This document shows, in pieces, positions 34,231 through 43,500 of a stretch of 64,000 nucleotides of DNA. Positions within the stretch are counted from its first letter, which is position 1. Every line of letters starts with the position of its first letter. The stretch spans positions 124,001 through 188,000 of the forward strand of contig NZ_JAMBOY010000005.1 in the NCBI RefSeq assembly GCF_023715885.1, read 5' to 3'. The position numbers and the translations under genes are program-made. The stretch is from Microbacterium hydrocarbonoxydans (GTDB taxonomy: Bacteria; Actinomycetota; Actinomycetes; Actinomycetales; Microbacteriaceae). A model generated the notes under the pieces. The model made no database searches. It was given only the letters and a program-made list of their open reading frames with translations, and was not told the origin of the DNA.

Positions 34231-35292
34231 TCAGAACAGAGCACGCTCCGGGGTGTATGCACGCGCATCGGCCCCCGCGTCCTCCGGCAGATCCGCGATG
34301 GACCCCGGCCGCCATTTCGGGTTGCGATCCTTGTCGACGACCTGGGCCCTGATGCCCTCGACCAGGTCGGGGTGCTGCATCACGAACCACATGACCCGGC
34401 GGTACTCGCCGGCGAGGGCGTCCCGCAGCCCGTTCATCGCCCGCGCCTCGCGCACGGCCTCCAGGGTCACGGCCAGCGCGGTCGGCGCGAGACCCTCGAG
34501 CAGATCGGCCGTGGCCGCGGCATCCTGCTCCTCGCGCGCCCGCAGGCGCTGCACGATCCCGGCGACCGTGTCGGCCGAGAACGCGTCGTCGATCCACGCG
34601 CGCGACGCCGGAACTGGCGAGGGATCGGGCGTCTCGTCGAAGAGCAGCACGATCTCGGACGGGCCGGTGGGGTCGGCGCGGTAGGCGAGGGCCTCCCGCA
34701 GGGCATCGAGGCGATCGGAGGGGACCATGTGGTCGGCGAATCCGAGCAGCACCGCGTCTGCGGCATCCATCGTCGACCCCGTCAGGCCGTAGTACTCGCC
34801 GAGTCGCCCCGGCATGCGGCTGAGCAACCAGGTGCCGCCGACGTCCGGCGTGAACCCGATGCGCGTCTCCGGCATCGCGAGCCTCGAGCGCTCCGTCACG
34901 ATGCGGATCGCCGCGTGCCCGGAGAGACCGATGCCACCGCCCATGGTGATCCCGTCCGCGATCGTCACGACGGGCTTCGGGTACTCAGCGATCAGCGCGT
35001 CGAGAGCGTACTCGGAGCGGAAGAACTCCGCGGTGACGTCGGTGTCGCCGGCCACGATCTGCGAGTACAGAGCACGGACGTCGCCGCCCGCGCACATCCC
35101 GCGGTCGCCCGCACCGTCGATCATCACGATCTGCACGTCGCTGTCATGGCGCCAGGCTTCGAGTGCCTCGGTGAGCAGATCGATCATCCCGGGGTCCAGC
35201 GCGTTGATCGCCTCGGGGCGGTTGAGGGTGAGCCGCCCCAGCGCCCCCTCCGTGCGGACGAGGACCCGGGGCGCAGGGGTGGAATCGGTCAC
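34231..35292 (-). CDS. enoyl-CoA hydratase/isomerase-family protein, 3-hydroxyisobutyryl-CoA hydrolase-like
   Basis: Crotonase-fold enzyme, 353 residues. The oxyanion motif MCAGGDVRAL and GGGIGLSGHAAIRIVTE, followed by AMPETRIGFTPDVGGTW, are the signature of HIBCH-type hydrolases rather than short enoyl-CoA hydratases, and the length agrees. It would release 3-hydroxyisobutyrate in valine breakdown. GTG 35292 has TAGCCT seven bases upstream; a longer open frame to 35565 overlaps the divergent ABC gene. The 199 bases downstream before the ABC exporter hold only a weak short hairpin (34153-34167). Confidence 0.88.
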   Translation of the reverse strand: MTDSTPAPRVLVRTEGALGRLTLNRPEAINALDPGMIDLLTEALEAWRHDSDVQIVMIDGAGDRGMCAGGDVRALYSQIVAGDTDVTAEFFRSEYALDALIAEYPKPVVTIADGITMGGGIGLSGHAAIRIVTERSRLAMPETRIGFTPDVGGTWLLSRMPGRLGEYYGLTGSTMDAADAVLLGFADHMVPSDRLDALREALAYRADPTGPSEIVLLFDETPDPSPVPASRAWIDDAFSADTVAGIVQRLRAREEQDAAATADLLEGLAPTALAVTLEAVREARAMNGLRDALAGEYRRVMWFVMQHPDLVEGIRAQVVDKDRNPKWRPGSIADLPEDAGADARAYTPERALF

Positions 35293-35413
35293 GCGTGCCA
35301 GGCTACCCGCTCGATTCGCCCTTGCCTTCGCACAGGATCGTGCGGTAAATACGCGATCGGACGGCTTTTCCGGCAGGATAGACGGAACTGCCCATTGCAA
35401 CGAGAGGTCGCGG

Positions 35414-37123
35414 ATGCCCGACGGACAGGTGCTCGAGTTCACGCGCGTGACGAAGCGCTTCAATGACGTGACGGCGGTGTCCGACTTCTCCGCACGGATC
35501 GAGCCGGGAGCCGTCACGGCCTTCCTCGGCCCGAACGGCGCCGGGAAGACCACGACGCTGCGCATCCTGCTCGGTCAGGTCCGCGCCACCAGCGGAAGCG
35601 CCACCATCGGCGGCGTCGCCTACTCGGAGCTGCGGCACCCGCTGCGCACGATCGGCTCCGTGCTGGAGGAGACGTCGTACCGCCCTCGGCGCAGCGCAGC
35701 GCGGCTGCTCACGATGGCGGCGAAGGCCAACGGCATCCCCCTCGCCCGCGTCGGCGAAGTGCTCGCGCTCGTCGGGCTCGAGAACGAGGCCGAGGGACGC
35801 GTGGGCAGCTTCTCGCTCGGCATGCGACAGCGCCTCAGCGTGGCCCACGCTCTGCTCGGCGACCCCGGCGCCCTCGTCTTCGATGAGCCGGCCAACGGAC
35901 TCGACCCCGAGGGCATCCGCTGGATGCGCCTGCTCATGCGTCGTCTCGCCGACGAGGGGCGCACCGTGCTCGTCTCCTCGCACGTCCTGAGCGAGGTCGA
36001 GCAGGTCGCCGATAACGTTCTCGTCCTCTCGAAGGGGCATCTGATGCTCTCGAGCGGCATCGAGAAGCTCGCGGATCCGTCGGCCGGTTCCGTGGTCGTC
36101 GACGCCGCCGACCGCGCGGCGCTGCGGACGGCGTTGCTCGAGGCCGGATTCCAGATCGAGGTTCTCCGGTCGGGACTCCGCGCGCGCGGGGGCGACGCGG
36201 CCAGGGTCGGCGCGGTCGCCGCATCAGCCGGGATCGCCCTGACCACGCTCGTGCAGCGCGGACCGACCCTCGAAGACGTCTTCATCGAACTCGTGCGGGG
36301 CGGCACGCTCGAGCCTCGCGCCGCCGTCGCGGCATCCGAGTACGTCGTTGCGGGCGAGGTCACCGGCGGTGCTGACGCGGATGCCCAGCCCGTTTCCGGC
36401 GATGTCGAGACCGTCGCAGAGGCGGATGCTGAGCCGCTCGCCGTTGCGGAGACGGATGCAGGTGCGTCCACGGACGCGGACGCCGAGCCCGTCACGGAGG
36501 CCGAGCCCGCATCTGACGTCGTCGACGAGGCGACGCTTACGAGCGACGCGCCGGAGGCCGACATCGAGGGGGGCCCTTCCTTCGACGACATCCTCTTCGG
36601 CGCCGGATCGACGCAGATCGAGGCGGGTGCGGCGGAAGACGAGGCCGCCGACGGATCCCCGGAATCGGGCGTCGAGGTCTTCGCGGGCCTCGGCGCGGCG
36701 GGTGATTCGGACGACGTCGCCGCTGCCGCTGAGCCTGACGAGCAGATCAGCGACGAGTCCGGCGAGCGGGCCGACGACCAGTCCGGCGAGCGGGCCGACG
36801 AGGAGTCCGGCGAGCGGGCCGACGACGGCACCGACCCACGTTCGGCTGCGGTGAGCTCGATGCTCGCGGCGGCCGCGCGCGCGTACTACGAGGACGAGCC
36901 GCGGGACTACCCGCACGGTGACGCGTCCACCGCGGAGGGGCAGAGCGAAGCTGCCGACGGCGACACGCAGTGGTCCGTCGCGGCCACCGGAGTGATCGAT
37001 CAGGTTCCCGCCTGGGCGCCGAGCGAGGACGTGGAAGCCGACGCCGGACGTGAGGGCGAGGGTGCGCAGCAGGAGGGTGAGCACGAGCACCACGAGGGCG
37101 AGCACGAGCACCGACACGACTGA
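35414..37123 (+). CDS. ABC ATPase with long acidic, His-rich C-terminal tail
   Basis: Residues 1 to about 300 are a CcmA/DrrA-type ABC ATPase: Walker A GPNGAGKTT (39-47), signature FSLGMRQRL, Walker B LVFDEPANGLD and H-loop VSSHVLSE. The remaining 265 residues are Asp/Glu/Ala-rich with no recognised fold. They include three tandem 8-residue SGERAD units, a short conserved-looking SSMLAAAARAYYEDEP segment, and end in a His/Glu run. No permease gene is adjacent. ATG 35414 begins the family-like sequence MPDGQVLEFTRVTKRF; the frame upstream is antisense to the hydrolase gene. The tail may be regulatory or metal-binding, which is inference only. Confidence 0.88.
   Translation: MPDGQVLEFTRVTKRFNDVTAVSDFSARIEPGAVTAFLGPNGAGKTTTLRILLGQVRATSGSATIGGVAYSELRHPLRTIGSVLEETSYRPRRSAARLLTMAAKANGIPLARVGEVLALVGLENEAEGRVGSFSLGMRQRLSVAHALLGDPGALVFDEPANGLDPEGIRWMRLLMRRLADEGRTVLVSSHVLSEVEQVADNVLVLSKGHLMLSSGIEKLADPSAGSVVVDAADRAALRTALLEAGFQIEVLRSGLRARGGDAARVGAVAASAGIALTTLVQRGPTLEDVFIELVRGGTLEPRAAVAASEYVVAGEVTGGADADAQPVSGDVETVAEADAEPLAVAETDAGASTDADAEPVTEAEPASDVVDEATLTSDAPEADIEGGPSFDDILFGAGSTQIEAGAAEDEAADGSPESGVEVFAGLGAAGDSDDVAAAAEPDEQISDESGERADDQSGERADEESGERADDGTDPRSAAVSSMLAAAARAYYEDEPRDYPHGDASTAEGQSEAADGDTQWSVAATGVIDQVPAWAPSEDVEADAGREGEGAQQEGEHEHHEGEHEHRHD
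36755..36826 (+). repeat. three 24-bp tandem repeats in the ABC ATPase tail
   Basis: Three consecutive 24-base units encode (E/Q)SGERAD(D/E), differing only in the first and last codons. They lie in the acidic C-terminal tail. Confidence 0.95.
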
Positions 37124-37148
37124 ACGCGCCTCGCCCGCGTGACAGTGG

Positions 37149-37180
37149 AATGCCTCCCCGCCGATCAGCGGGGAGGCATT
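37149..37180. terminator. strong bidirectional hairpin terminator
   Basis: AATGCCTCCCCGC (37149-37161) pairs perfectly with GCGGGGAGGCATT (37168-37180) around a 6-base loop, and CTTCT follows on the plus strand. It lies between the convergent stops of the ABC ATPase (37123) and the small conserved gene (37196). Confidence 0.88.
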
Positions 37181-37195
37181 CTTCTGTCTGAGCCC

Positions 37196-37645
37196 TCAGG
37201 CGGGACGGGGGCGGATGACCGGACGCTTGCGCGGCTTCGACACCGGCGTGGGCGCCGTGGCGACGATCTCCTCGACGTCGGCGGGCTCCTCGGAGACCGG
37301 GAGGCGCAGCGCCTGCGTGAGGGAGAGGCCGTGACGCGTCGTCAGGATCAGGCGCCGGAACTGCTCGTCGCCGTCGAGGTCGATCACGACGCTCGGACGA
37401 TGGCGACGGATGAGCACGAAATCGGTGCTGCCGGCGGCCTTCCACGTTCCGGCGGCGAGGATCCCCGGGATGTGCGTCCCGGGGTTCGGGACGCCGCGCA
37501 GCCATGTCCAGGCGTCGTCGGTGAGCTGGACCTTGGTGATGGTCTCACGCACGATCCGCAGGTTGTCACGGTGGAAGCTCGCTGCTCGTTCGATCGGCGA
37601 GAGCACGACCTCGAGTTGCGTCTGGTCCAGCAGCAACGTCACCAT
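37196..37645 (-). CDS. conserved actinobacterial protein of unknown function
   Basis: 149 residues. The N-terminal 105 look like a compact alpha/beta or PH-like fold with no catalytic motif (SPIERAASFHRDNLRIVRE, GTWKAAGSTDFVLIRRHRPSVVIDL). The C-terminus is a basic Pro-rich tail (KPRKRPVIRPRPA). It is similar in layout to proteins annotated hypothetical in Microbacteriaceae. ATG 37645 has CAGACT six bases upstream. No function is assigned. Confidence 0.75.
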   Translation of the reverse strand: MVTLLLDQTQLEVVLSPIERAASFHRDNLRIVRETITKVQLTDDAWTWLRGVPNPGTHIPGILAAGTWKAAGSTDFVLIRRHRPSVVIDLDGDEQFRRLILTTRHGLSLTQALRLPVSEEPADVEEIVATAPTPVSKPRKRPVIRPRPA

Positions 37646-37651
37646 GCGTCC

Positions 37652-37657
37652 AGTCTG
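37652..37657 (-). promoter_or_regulatory. putative -10 of leaderless promoter (CAGACT)
   Basis: CAGACT on the minus strand ends six bases before ATG 37645; the same hexamer and spacing precede hemQ and the GNAT gene. Confidence 0.5.
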
Positions 37658-37778
37658 CCAGCGGTGCCCTGCCAGTTGGCTGCGTCTTCTTCACAGGACC
37701 GCAACGATCCGTTGTGTGCGACCGTCATACGCTCTTTGCTCCATTCCGATGTTCTGCTCGATATTCGAACAAAGATAC

Positions 37779-37784
37779 TAAAGT
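37779..37784 (+). promoter_or_regulatory. putative -10 of leaderless promoter (TAAAGT)
   Basis: TAAAGT ends six bases before ATG 37791. The region is the most AT-rich of the neighbourhood. An alternative hexamer GATACT lies five bases further upstream. Confidence 0.55.
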
Positions 37785-37790
37785 CGAGAC

Positions 37791-39254
37791 ATGGCTTCCA
37801 CTTCGACGATCGACATCGGCCCCTCCGATCTGCTCGATGCCTGGCTGGAGACACGACGTCAGATAGCCATACTCGAAGCCCAGGCCTCGCATCTGTTGGC
37901 CGAGCGCATGCGACTGATGAAGGCGGATGCCGCCGAGCAGCCGTTGCACCGCACGATCATCGAGCGCTCGATGGTCGCGGAGTACGCCGCGGCGGGGCGC
38001 ATCGCGCACGGCACGATGGACTTCGCCTTCACTGACGCCGCCTTCCTCGAGCAGGGTCAACCCGATGTCCTGGCCGCGTTCCGAGCGGGCACGATCAGTG
38101 CTGCGCACGTGCGGGAGATCGTGCGAGCGAGCGGGATCGTCCGCGAGGCCATCAACAACAAACGAGCGGATGCCGCGGCTCTCGCCACCTTCGACACGGC
38201 CGCTCGCGTCGTGGCGGAATCGGAGACGCCGGCCCGCACCGCCGTTCACGTGAAGCGCCTCGCCGCTGCGCTGGCAGGCGGCACGGTGGTCGAGCGGCAT
38301 GCGCGCTCGCGATCAGAGAGAGCCGTGACGATGCGGCCGGTGGACGACGGGTTGGCACTGCTCACCGTCGTGCTGCCCGAGCACCTCGCCGCCGCGATCA
38401 TGGATCGGCTCACGCAACTCGCCCGCGGAGTGGTGGCGGCGCGGCAGACTCCTGAGGCGTACGCCTCGGGAGGCGATCGGGGCATCGGGCCCCGCCTCGA
38501 TTCGCTCGATCGGACGGCGATCTTCGCTGACGGTACGTTCACGACTGATCCCGGGCGCCTCGCGCCCTCGAGCGACGCGGACACCGACATCGACTCCGCC
38601 ACCGACTTCGCCACCGCCAGCTCGGGTCACCGCTTCCGGTACGACTGCGACGAGGGTCCCGTCTCCGCGGACTCGCGCACGATCGACCAGGTGCGCGCCG
38701 ACCTGTTGACCGACCTGCTGCTCGCAGCCGAGCCCAGTCCGGCGAACGGCCCCGGGCTCGACAACATCCGGGGACGCATCCAGGTCACGATCGCGGCGAC
38801 GACGCTCGCCGGGCTCGACGAACGACCCGCCGAGCTCGACGGATACGGACCGCTGCACCCCGACCACGCCCGTGACCTCGCCGGGCGGAACCTCGGCTGG
38901 TCGCGCCTTTTCCTCGACGCGGGCGGGTTGGTCACCGAGACCGACACGTACACACCGACTGAGCCGATGCGACGTTTCCTGAGGGCGCGCGACCAGCACT
39001 GCCGCTTTCCCGGGTGCAGAATGCCGCTGCATCGATGCGACATCGATCACACCCGCGACCACGCGAAGGGCGGGCGCACGGACGTCCACAATCTCGCGCA
39101 CCTCTGCCGCGGGCACCATTCGCTCAAGCATCCGGACATCGCCGATGACCATCGCTGGTCGGCGCGACAGCTGCCGGACGGCACGATCGACTGGCTCAGT
39201 CCGTCGGGCCGAAGCTATCGGGATTCGCCGCAACGACGAGTGATGTTCGTGTGA
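37791..39254 (+). CDS. DUF222 / HNH endonuclease-like protein (13E12 type)
   Basis: 487 residues. Residues to about 330 form DUF222. The C-terminal HNH module has CRFPGC, CDIDHTRDHAKGG, NLAHLCRGHH and SLKH, with paired zinc cysteines and the catalytic His in DIDH. These proteins are abundant and often multicopy in Microbacteriaceae and mycobacteria. Their activity is unproven and some are suspected of being mobile. GC content just upstream is lower than its neighbours. No flanking repeats or inteins were found around this copy. Confidence 0.9.
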   Translation: MASTSTIDIGPSDLLDAWLETRRQIAILEAQASHLLAERMRLMKADAAEQPLHRTIIERSMVAEYAAAGRIAHGTMDFAFTDAAFLEQGQPDVLAAFRAGTISAAHVREIVRASGIVREAINNKRADAAALATFDTAARVVAESETPARTAVHVKRLAAALAGGTVVERHARSRSERAVTMRPVDDGLALLTVVLPEHLAAAIMDRLTQLARGVVAARQTPEAYASGGDRGIGPRLDSLDRTAIFADGTFTTDPGRLAPSSDADTDIDSATDFATASSGHRFRYDCDEGPVSADSRTIDQVRADLLTDLLLAAEPSPANGPGLDNIRGRIQVTIAATTLAGLDERPAELDGYGPLHPDHARDLAGRNLGWSRLFLDAGGLVTETDTYTPTEPMRRFLRARDQHCRFPGCRMPLHRCDIDHTRDHAKGGRTDVHNLAHLCRGHHSLKHPDIADDHRWSARQLPDGTIDWLSPSGRSYRDSPQRRVMFV

Positions 39255-39271
39255 TGGCTCACGTCAGCGTG

Positions 39272-40600
39272 TCAGCTCGCCGGGCGGGCGCCCGCAGCAG
39301 CCGCGGCGGCAGCCGGAAGCGCCGCCTCGATGCGCTGCAGCTCGTCCTCGCCATGAGCGGCAGTGAGGAACCAGGCCTCGAAGACGCTCGGCGGCAGCGC
39401 GACGCCCTGTTCGCGCATGCTGTGGAAGAACGGGGCGTAACGGAAGGACTCCTGCGCCTGAGCCTGCACGTAGTCCCGCGGGGCGCCGTCGCGGAACGAC
39501 CCGCTGAAGAGGCTTCCTGCGTGGGCGATCGCGTGCGTCACACCGGCGTCCGTCAGTGCCGCATCGAGCGCGCGAGCGACGCGCGCGGAGGCAGCGTCCA
39601 CCCTCGCGTACACCTCGGGGGTCGCGAGCCGCAGGGTCGCGAGGCCTGCCGCCACCGACAGCGGGTTCCCCGAGAGCGTGCCGGCCTGGTAGACCGGACC
39701 GACCGGGGCGAGCATGTCCATGACGTCGGCTCGTCCACCGAGGGCGGCGAGGGGCATTCCACCTCCGACGACCTTGCCGAACGTGATGATGTCGGGTCGG
39801 TAGTCCTCGCCCGCCTCGGCCTGGAGACCCCAATACCCCGCGGGGTGCACACGGAATCCGGTGAGCACCTCGTCGAGGATCAGCAGCGCGCCGTGCTGGT
39901 GCGCGATGTCGGCGAGGAAGCGGTTGAACCCCGGTTCCGGCGTCACGACACCCATGTTCGCGGCGGCGGCCTCCACGATGACTGCCGCGATGCGCTCGCC
40001 GTGCTCGGCGAACACCGCCTCCAGCGCCGCGCGGTCGTTGTAGTCGATCACGAGCGTCTGGGCGGCGATCGGCGCAGGCACGCCTGCGGAACCGGGCAGA
40101 GCGAGCGTCGCGACGCCCGAACCCGCGGCCGCGAGCAGTCCGTCGGAGTGTCCGTGGTAGTGACCGGCGAACTTCACGAGCAGGTCGCGGCCCGTCGCCC
40201 CTCGCGCGAGCCGGATCGCCGTCATCGTCGCCTCGGTGCCCGTCGACACCAGCCGCACGCGCTCGATCGGAGCGGCGTCACCCACCCGCACACGACCCGC
40301 GATCAGCTCCGCGAGCTCGACCTCCCCCTCGGTGGGGGCGCCGAACGACAGTCCGCGGGCAGCGGCCTCCTGCACAGCGGCGACGACCTCGGGGTGGGCG
40401 TGCCCGAGCAGCGCGGGGCCCCACGAGGCGACCAGATCGACGTACTCCACGCCGGCGGCGTCCGTCACGCGGGCGCCGTGCGCCGACGCGAGGAACCGCG
40501 GCGTTCCGCCGACCGAACCGTACGCCCGCACCGGCGAATTCACACCACCGGGGATCACCGCACGGGCAGCGGAGAACAGGTCGTCATTGCGGTCAGTCAC
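39272..40600 (-). CDS. hemL: glutamate-1-semialdehyde 2,1-aminomutase
   Basis: PLP enzyme converting glutamate-1-semialdehyde to 5-aminolevulinate, the step after HemA. 442 residues, with the PLP lysine K276 in [14 protein letters not shown] and D243 in ILDEV contacting the cofactor; STGTEATM (119-126) binds phosphate. It is last of the minus-strand heme genes. The start is the GTG at 40600 with GAGGAG upstream. The 117 bases separating it from hemB contain a GGTGC/GCACC hairpin but no convincing terminator. Confidence 0.96.
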   Translation of the reverse strand: MTDRNDDLFSAARAVIPGGVNSPVRAYGSVGGTPRFLASAHGARVTDAAGVEYVDLVASWGPALLGHAHPEVVAAVQEAAARGLSFGAPTEGEVELAELIAGRVRVGDAAPIERVRLVSTGTEATMTAIRLARGATGRDLLVKFAGHYHGHSDGLLAAAGSGVATLALPGSAGVPAPIAAQTLVIDYNDRAALEAVFAEHGERIAAVIVEAAAANMGVVTPEPGFNRFLADIAHQHGALLILDEVLTGFRVHPAGYWGLQAEAGEDYRPDIITFGKVVGGGMPLAALGGRADVMDMLAPVGPVYQAGTLSGNPLSVAAGLATLRLATPEVYARVDAASARVARALDAALTDAGVTHAIAHAGSLFSGSFRDGAPRDYVQAQAQESFRYAPFFHSMREQGVALPPSVFEAWFLTAAHGEDELQRIEAALPAAAAAAAGARPAS

Positions 40601-40717
40601 AGCACACTCCTCGGACGTCGCACGGCAGGCACCGGCATCTTCCAGGCTAGCCCGGGTGCCTGGGCACCGGACTCAGGTGCACGCGGTCGCCCGGCGACGG
40701 AAGCGGATCGCGAACAG

Positions 40718-41695
40718 TCAGCCGCGCAGCCAGCGCGCGGCCTCGGTCGCCCAGTACGAGAGCACGGCGTCCGCGCCCGCCCGGCGGATCGACAGCAACG
40801 ACTCCAGGATCGACGCGCGACGATCGATCCAGCCGTTTGCCGCAGCCGCCTCGATCATCGCGTACTCACCGGACACCTGGTACGCCCACACGGGCACGTG
40901 CACGGTGTCGCGCACTTCGCGCAGCACATCGAGGAAGGCCATCGCCGGCTTGACCATGACGATGTCGGCTCCCTCCTGCTCGTCTACGACGGCCTCGCGC
41001 ACACCCTCTCGGCGGTTGCCCGGATCGAGCTGATACGTGCGGCGGTCGCCGCGCAGCTGCGAGTCCACCGCCTCGCGGAACGGACCGTAGAACGCGCTCG
41101 CATACTTCGCGGCGTACGCCAGAAGCAGCGTGTCGGTGAACCCCTCCGCGTCGAGCGCCTGTCGGATCACGGCGACCTGGCCGTCCATCATCCCGGAGAG
41201 GCCGAGCAGCTGCGAGCCGGCGCGTGCCTGCGAGAGAGCCATCGACGTGTACCGCTCGAGGGTGGCGTCGTTGTCCACCGAGCCGTCCGCCGCGAGCACG
41301 CCGCAGTGTCCGTGATCCGTGAACTCGTCGAGGCACAGGTCGGTCTGCACGACCAGCGCGTCGCCGACCTCCGCGGCCAGCGCCTCGGTAGCCACGTTGA
41401 GAACGCCCTTCGGGTCGTCCGCTCCCGATCCGCGCGCGTCGCGCACCGCCGGGACGCCGAACAGCATCACGCCGCCGACACCGGCCTCCGCGGCATCCGT
41501 CGCGGCCGCCCGGAGGGAATCCAGCGAGTGCTGAGCGACCCCGGGCATGGAACCGATCGGCTGCGCCTCGGTCAGCCCCTCGCGAACGAACAGCGGGAGC
41601 ACGAGCTGGCGCGGCTCCACGGAGGTCTCACGAACGAGACCGCGCATCGCCGGCGACTGACGCAGCCGGCGCATCCTCACATCGGGAAAGCTCAT
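40718..41695 (-). CDS. hemB: porphobilinogen synthase (5-aminolevulinate dehydratase)
   Basis: Condenses two 5-aminolevulinate molecules to porphobilinogen. 325 residues, active-site lysines K197 ([10 protein letters not shown]) and K249 ([11 protein letters not shown]). The metal-site segment is [14 protein letters not shown] (119-132). It keeps C121 and C131 but has D123 where zinc-type enzymes have the middle Cys, so the catalytic metal site is mixed or Mg2+-type. ATG 41695 overlaps the hemD stop by four bases, so hemC-hemD-hemB are translationally coupled. Confidence 0.96.
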   Translation of the reverse strand: MSFPDVRMRRLRQSPAMRGLVRETSVEPRQLVLPLFVREGLTEAQPIGSMPGVAQHSLDSLRAAATDAAEAGVGGVMLFGVPAVRDARGSGADDPKGVLNVATEALAAEVGDALVVQTDLCLDEFTDHGHCGVLAADGSVDNDATLERYTSMALSQARAGSQLLGLSGMMDGQVAVIRQALDAEGFTDTLLLAYAAKYASAFYGPFREAVDSQLRGDRRTYQLDPGNRREGVREAVVDEQEGADIVMVKPAMAFLDVLREVRDTVHVPVWAYQVSGEYAMIEAAAANGWIDRRASILESLLSIRRAGADAVLSYWATEAARWLRG

Positions 41696-42483
41696 GGCGC
41701 CAACTCGTCCGCCGCGTGCGGAAGCGTGAAGCTCGACACGGCCTCGATCAGGGCATCCACCGTCTGCCGGTCTGCGATGACCGTGATCGGAAGGCCGGCC
41801 TTGTCGGCATCCCGCGCTGTACGCGGCCCGATCGCCGCGAGCAGTGTGTCGTCGGGGATCTCAGGGAACTGCTCGCGCACCTGGGCGGCGACCGACCCGC
41901 TCGTGATGAGGATCGCGTTGATGCGCCCGTTCTCGACATCGCGCTTGATGCGATCGGTGACCGGCACACCCACCGTGCGGTACGCGACGACGCTGTCGAC
42001 ATCGTGTCCCGCCTCCTGCAGCAACACGCTCAGCACCGGCTTCGCGATCTCGCTGCGCAGGGCGAGGATGCGGCGCGGCGCGGTCTCGAGCGCGATCAGC
42101 TGCTCCGCCATCCCCTCCGCGGAGTTGTCCTGGTCGGGGACGAGCGCGACCTCATATCCGACCGCCTGCAGAGCGGCGGCGGTCGTCTCGCCCACCGCGG
42201 CGATCTTCGTGCTGCGAGGCACGACGGCGCGATGAGCGAACATCACATCGACGGTCGTCGCGCTCGTGACGGTCAGCCAGTCGTACACGCCGTCGGCGAG
42301 CTGAGCGAGCGCCACATCCAGCGCCGCCTGATCGGTCGTCGGCGCGAAGTTGATGAGGGGTGCCACCACGGGAACCGCCCCCTGGGCGCGCAGACTCGCG
42401 GCGACGCCATCGCCCCACGGTCCGCCGCGGGGCACGAGGATGCGCCATCCGCTCAGCGGTCGGTCCTGCTTCGAATCAGTCAT
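41692..42483 (-). CDS. hemD: uroporphyrinogen-III synthase
   Basis: Cyclises and inverts ring D of hydroxymethylbilane to give uroporphyrinogen III. 263 residues in two Rossmann-like lobes. Typical weakly conserved landmarks are present: WRILVPRGG near the start, [10 protein letters not shown] in the centre, and [15 protein letters not shown] with [10 protein letters not shown] near the end. Position between hemC and hemB with four-base overlaps on both sides makes the assignment firm, since the family itself is divergent. Confidence 0.93.
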   Translation of the reverse strand: MTDSKQDRPLSGWRILVPRGGPWGDGVAASLRAQGAVPVVAPLINFAPTTDQAALDVALAQLADGVYDWLTVTSATTVDVMFAHRAVVPRSTKIAAVGETTAAALQAVGYEVALVPDQDNSAEGMAEQLIALETAPRRILALRSEIAKPVLSVLLQEAGHDVDSVVAYRTVGVPVTDRIKRDVENGRINAILITSGSVAAQVREQFPEIPDDTLLAAIGPRTARDADKAGLPITVIADRQTVDALIEAVSSFTLPHAADELAP

Positions 42484-43493
42484 GAAGAATGCTCTCGGGA
42501 GACGAGGTCAGCCGCCCCCTGTTCGAGCAGCCGACGGGCAAGAGTCAACCCGAGCTCGCGCGCTGCGTGCATCGGGTCTGCGCCATCGGCAGCATCCGCA
42601 CCATTGCCACTGCCGTTCCGACGAATATACTCCCCGTTCAGCGACTCGGTGACGTCGAGCCCGATCCGGCGGTCGCCGTCGGGCGCATACACGACCGTCC
42701 TGACGCGGATCTCGTCGCCGGAGAGGACAGCGTGAGCGGCCATCGGCGCCTGACATCCGGCATCCAGACCCTCGAGCACCGCGCGCTCGACGGTCACCGC
42801 GAGTCTCGTGTCGAGATCGTCGAGGGCGCCGAGTGCCTCGAGCAGCTCGGTCGGAGCATCCGATCGCGTCTCCACCGCAAGAGCGCCCTGCCCCGGTGCC
42901 GTCGGCCATTCCGCGAGACCGAGCTCCTCGCGATGCAACGGGGAGTCGCTGCCCAGCCGCGTCAAGCCCGCCGCAGCGAGGATCACGGCATCCAGCTCGC
43001 CCGACTCCACCCTCGCGAGCCGCGAATCGACGTTTCCGCGGATGTCGACGACCTGCGCATGCGGAGCGCGGATGCCGACCTGCGCGATGCGACGCGGCGA
43101 ACCGGTGCCGACGGTGCTGCCGGAGCGGAGCTCGTGCAGAGGCGTACCCCCGCGGGTGATGGCGACGTCGCGCGCGTCGACGCGCGGCGGAGTCGCCGCG
43201 ATGGTCAGCCCCTCGGGGATCGCCGTGGGGAGGTCCTTGAGCGAGTGCACCAGGAAGTCGCACTCACCGGCGAGAAGCGCCTCGCGCAGCCGAGTGGCGA
43301 AGATGCCCTGGCCGCCGATCTCCGACAGAGACGCACGGTTCGTGTCGCCCTCGCTCGTGATCGGCACGAGCTCGACGCGGCGACCCGACACCTTCTCGAG
43401 GGCGGCGGCGACGTGACCGGACTGCGCCTGTGCGAGCGCGCTGCGGCGGGTGCCCAGCCGGATCGGGGAGGACAGCGAAGACGAAGTGCTCAT
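42480..43493 (-). CDS. hemC: hydroxymethylbilane synthase (porphobilinogen deaminase)
   Basis: Polymerises four porphobilinogens to hydroxymethylbilane. 337 residues: RLGTRRSALAQAQ at the N-terminus, catalytic Asp in HSLKDLP (D87) and dipyrromethane-carrying C247 (LDAGCQAPMA). A C-terminal Asn/Gly-rich stretch (NGSGNGADAADGAD) is an insertion of low complexity. ATG 43493 lies seven bases after the hemQ stop, so hemQ-hemC-hemD-hemB form one operon. Confidence 0.97.
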   Translation of the reverse strand: MSTSSSLSSPIRLGTRRSALAQAQSGHVAAALEKVSGRRVELVPITSEGDTNRASLSEIGGQGIFATRLREALLAGECDFLVHSLKDLPTAIPEGLTIAATPPRVDARDVAITRGGTPLHELRSGSTVGTGSPRRIAQVGIRAPHAQVVDIRGNVDSRLARVESGELDAVILAAAGLTRLGSDSPLHREELGLAEWPTAPGQGALAVETRSDAPTELLEALGALDDLDTRLAVTVERAVLEGLDAGCQAPMAAHAVLSGDEIRVRTVVYAPDGDRRIGLDVTESLNGEYIRRNGSGNGADAADGADPMHAARELGLTLARRLLEQGAADLVSREHSS

Positions 43494-43500
43494 GGGAGTC

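Noticed and set aside
37751..37785. LexA/SOS box upstream of the DUF222-HNH gene
   Set aside because: A CGAAC half-site is present, but the second half (GTTCG at the right spacing) is missing, so SOS control is not supported.
39251..42235. 994-codon plus-strand open frame
   Set aside because: Antisense to hemL, hemB and part of hemD, which carry all expected catalytic residues; the long frame has no recognisable domain.
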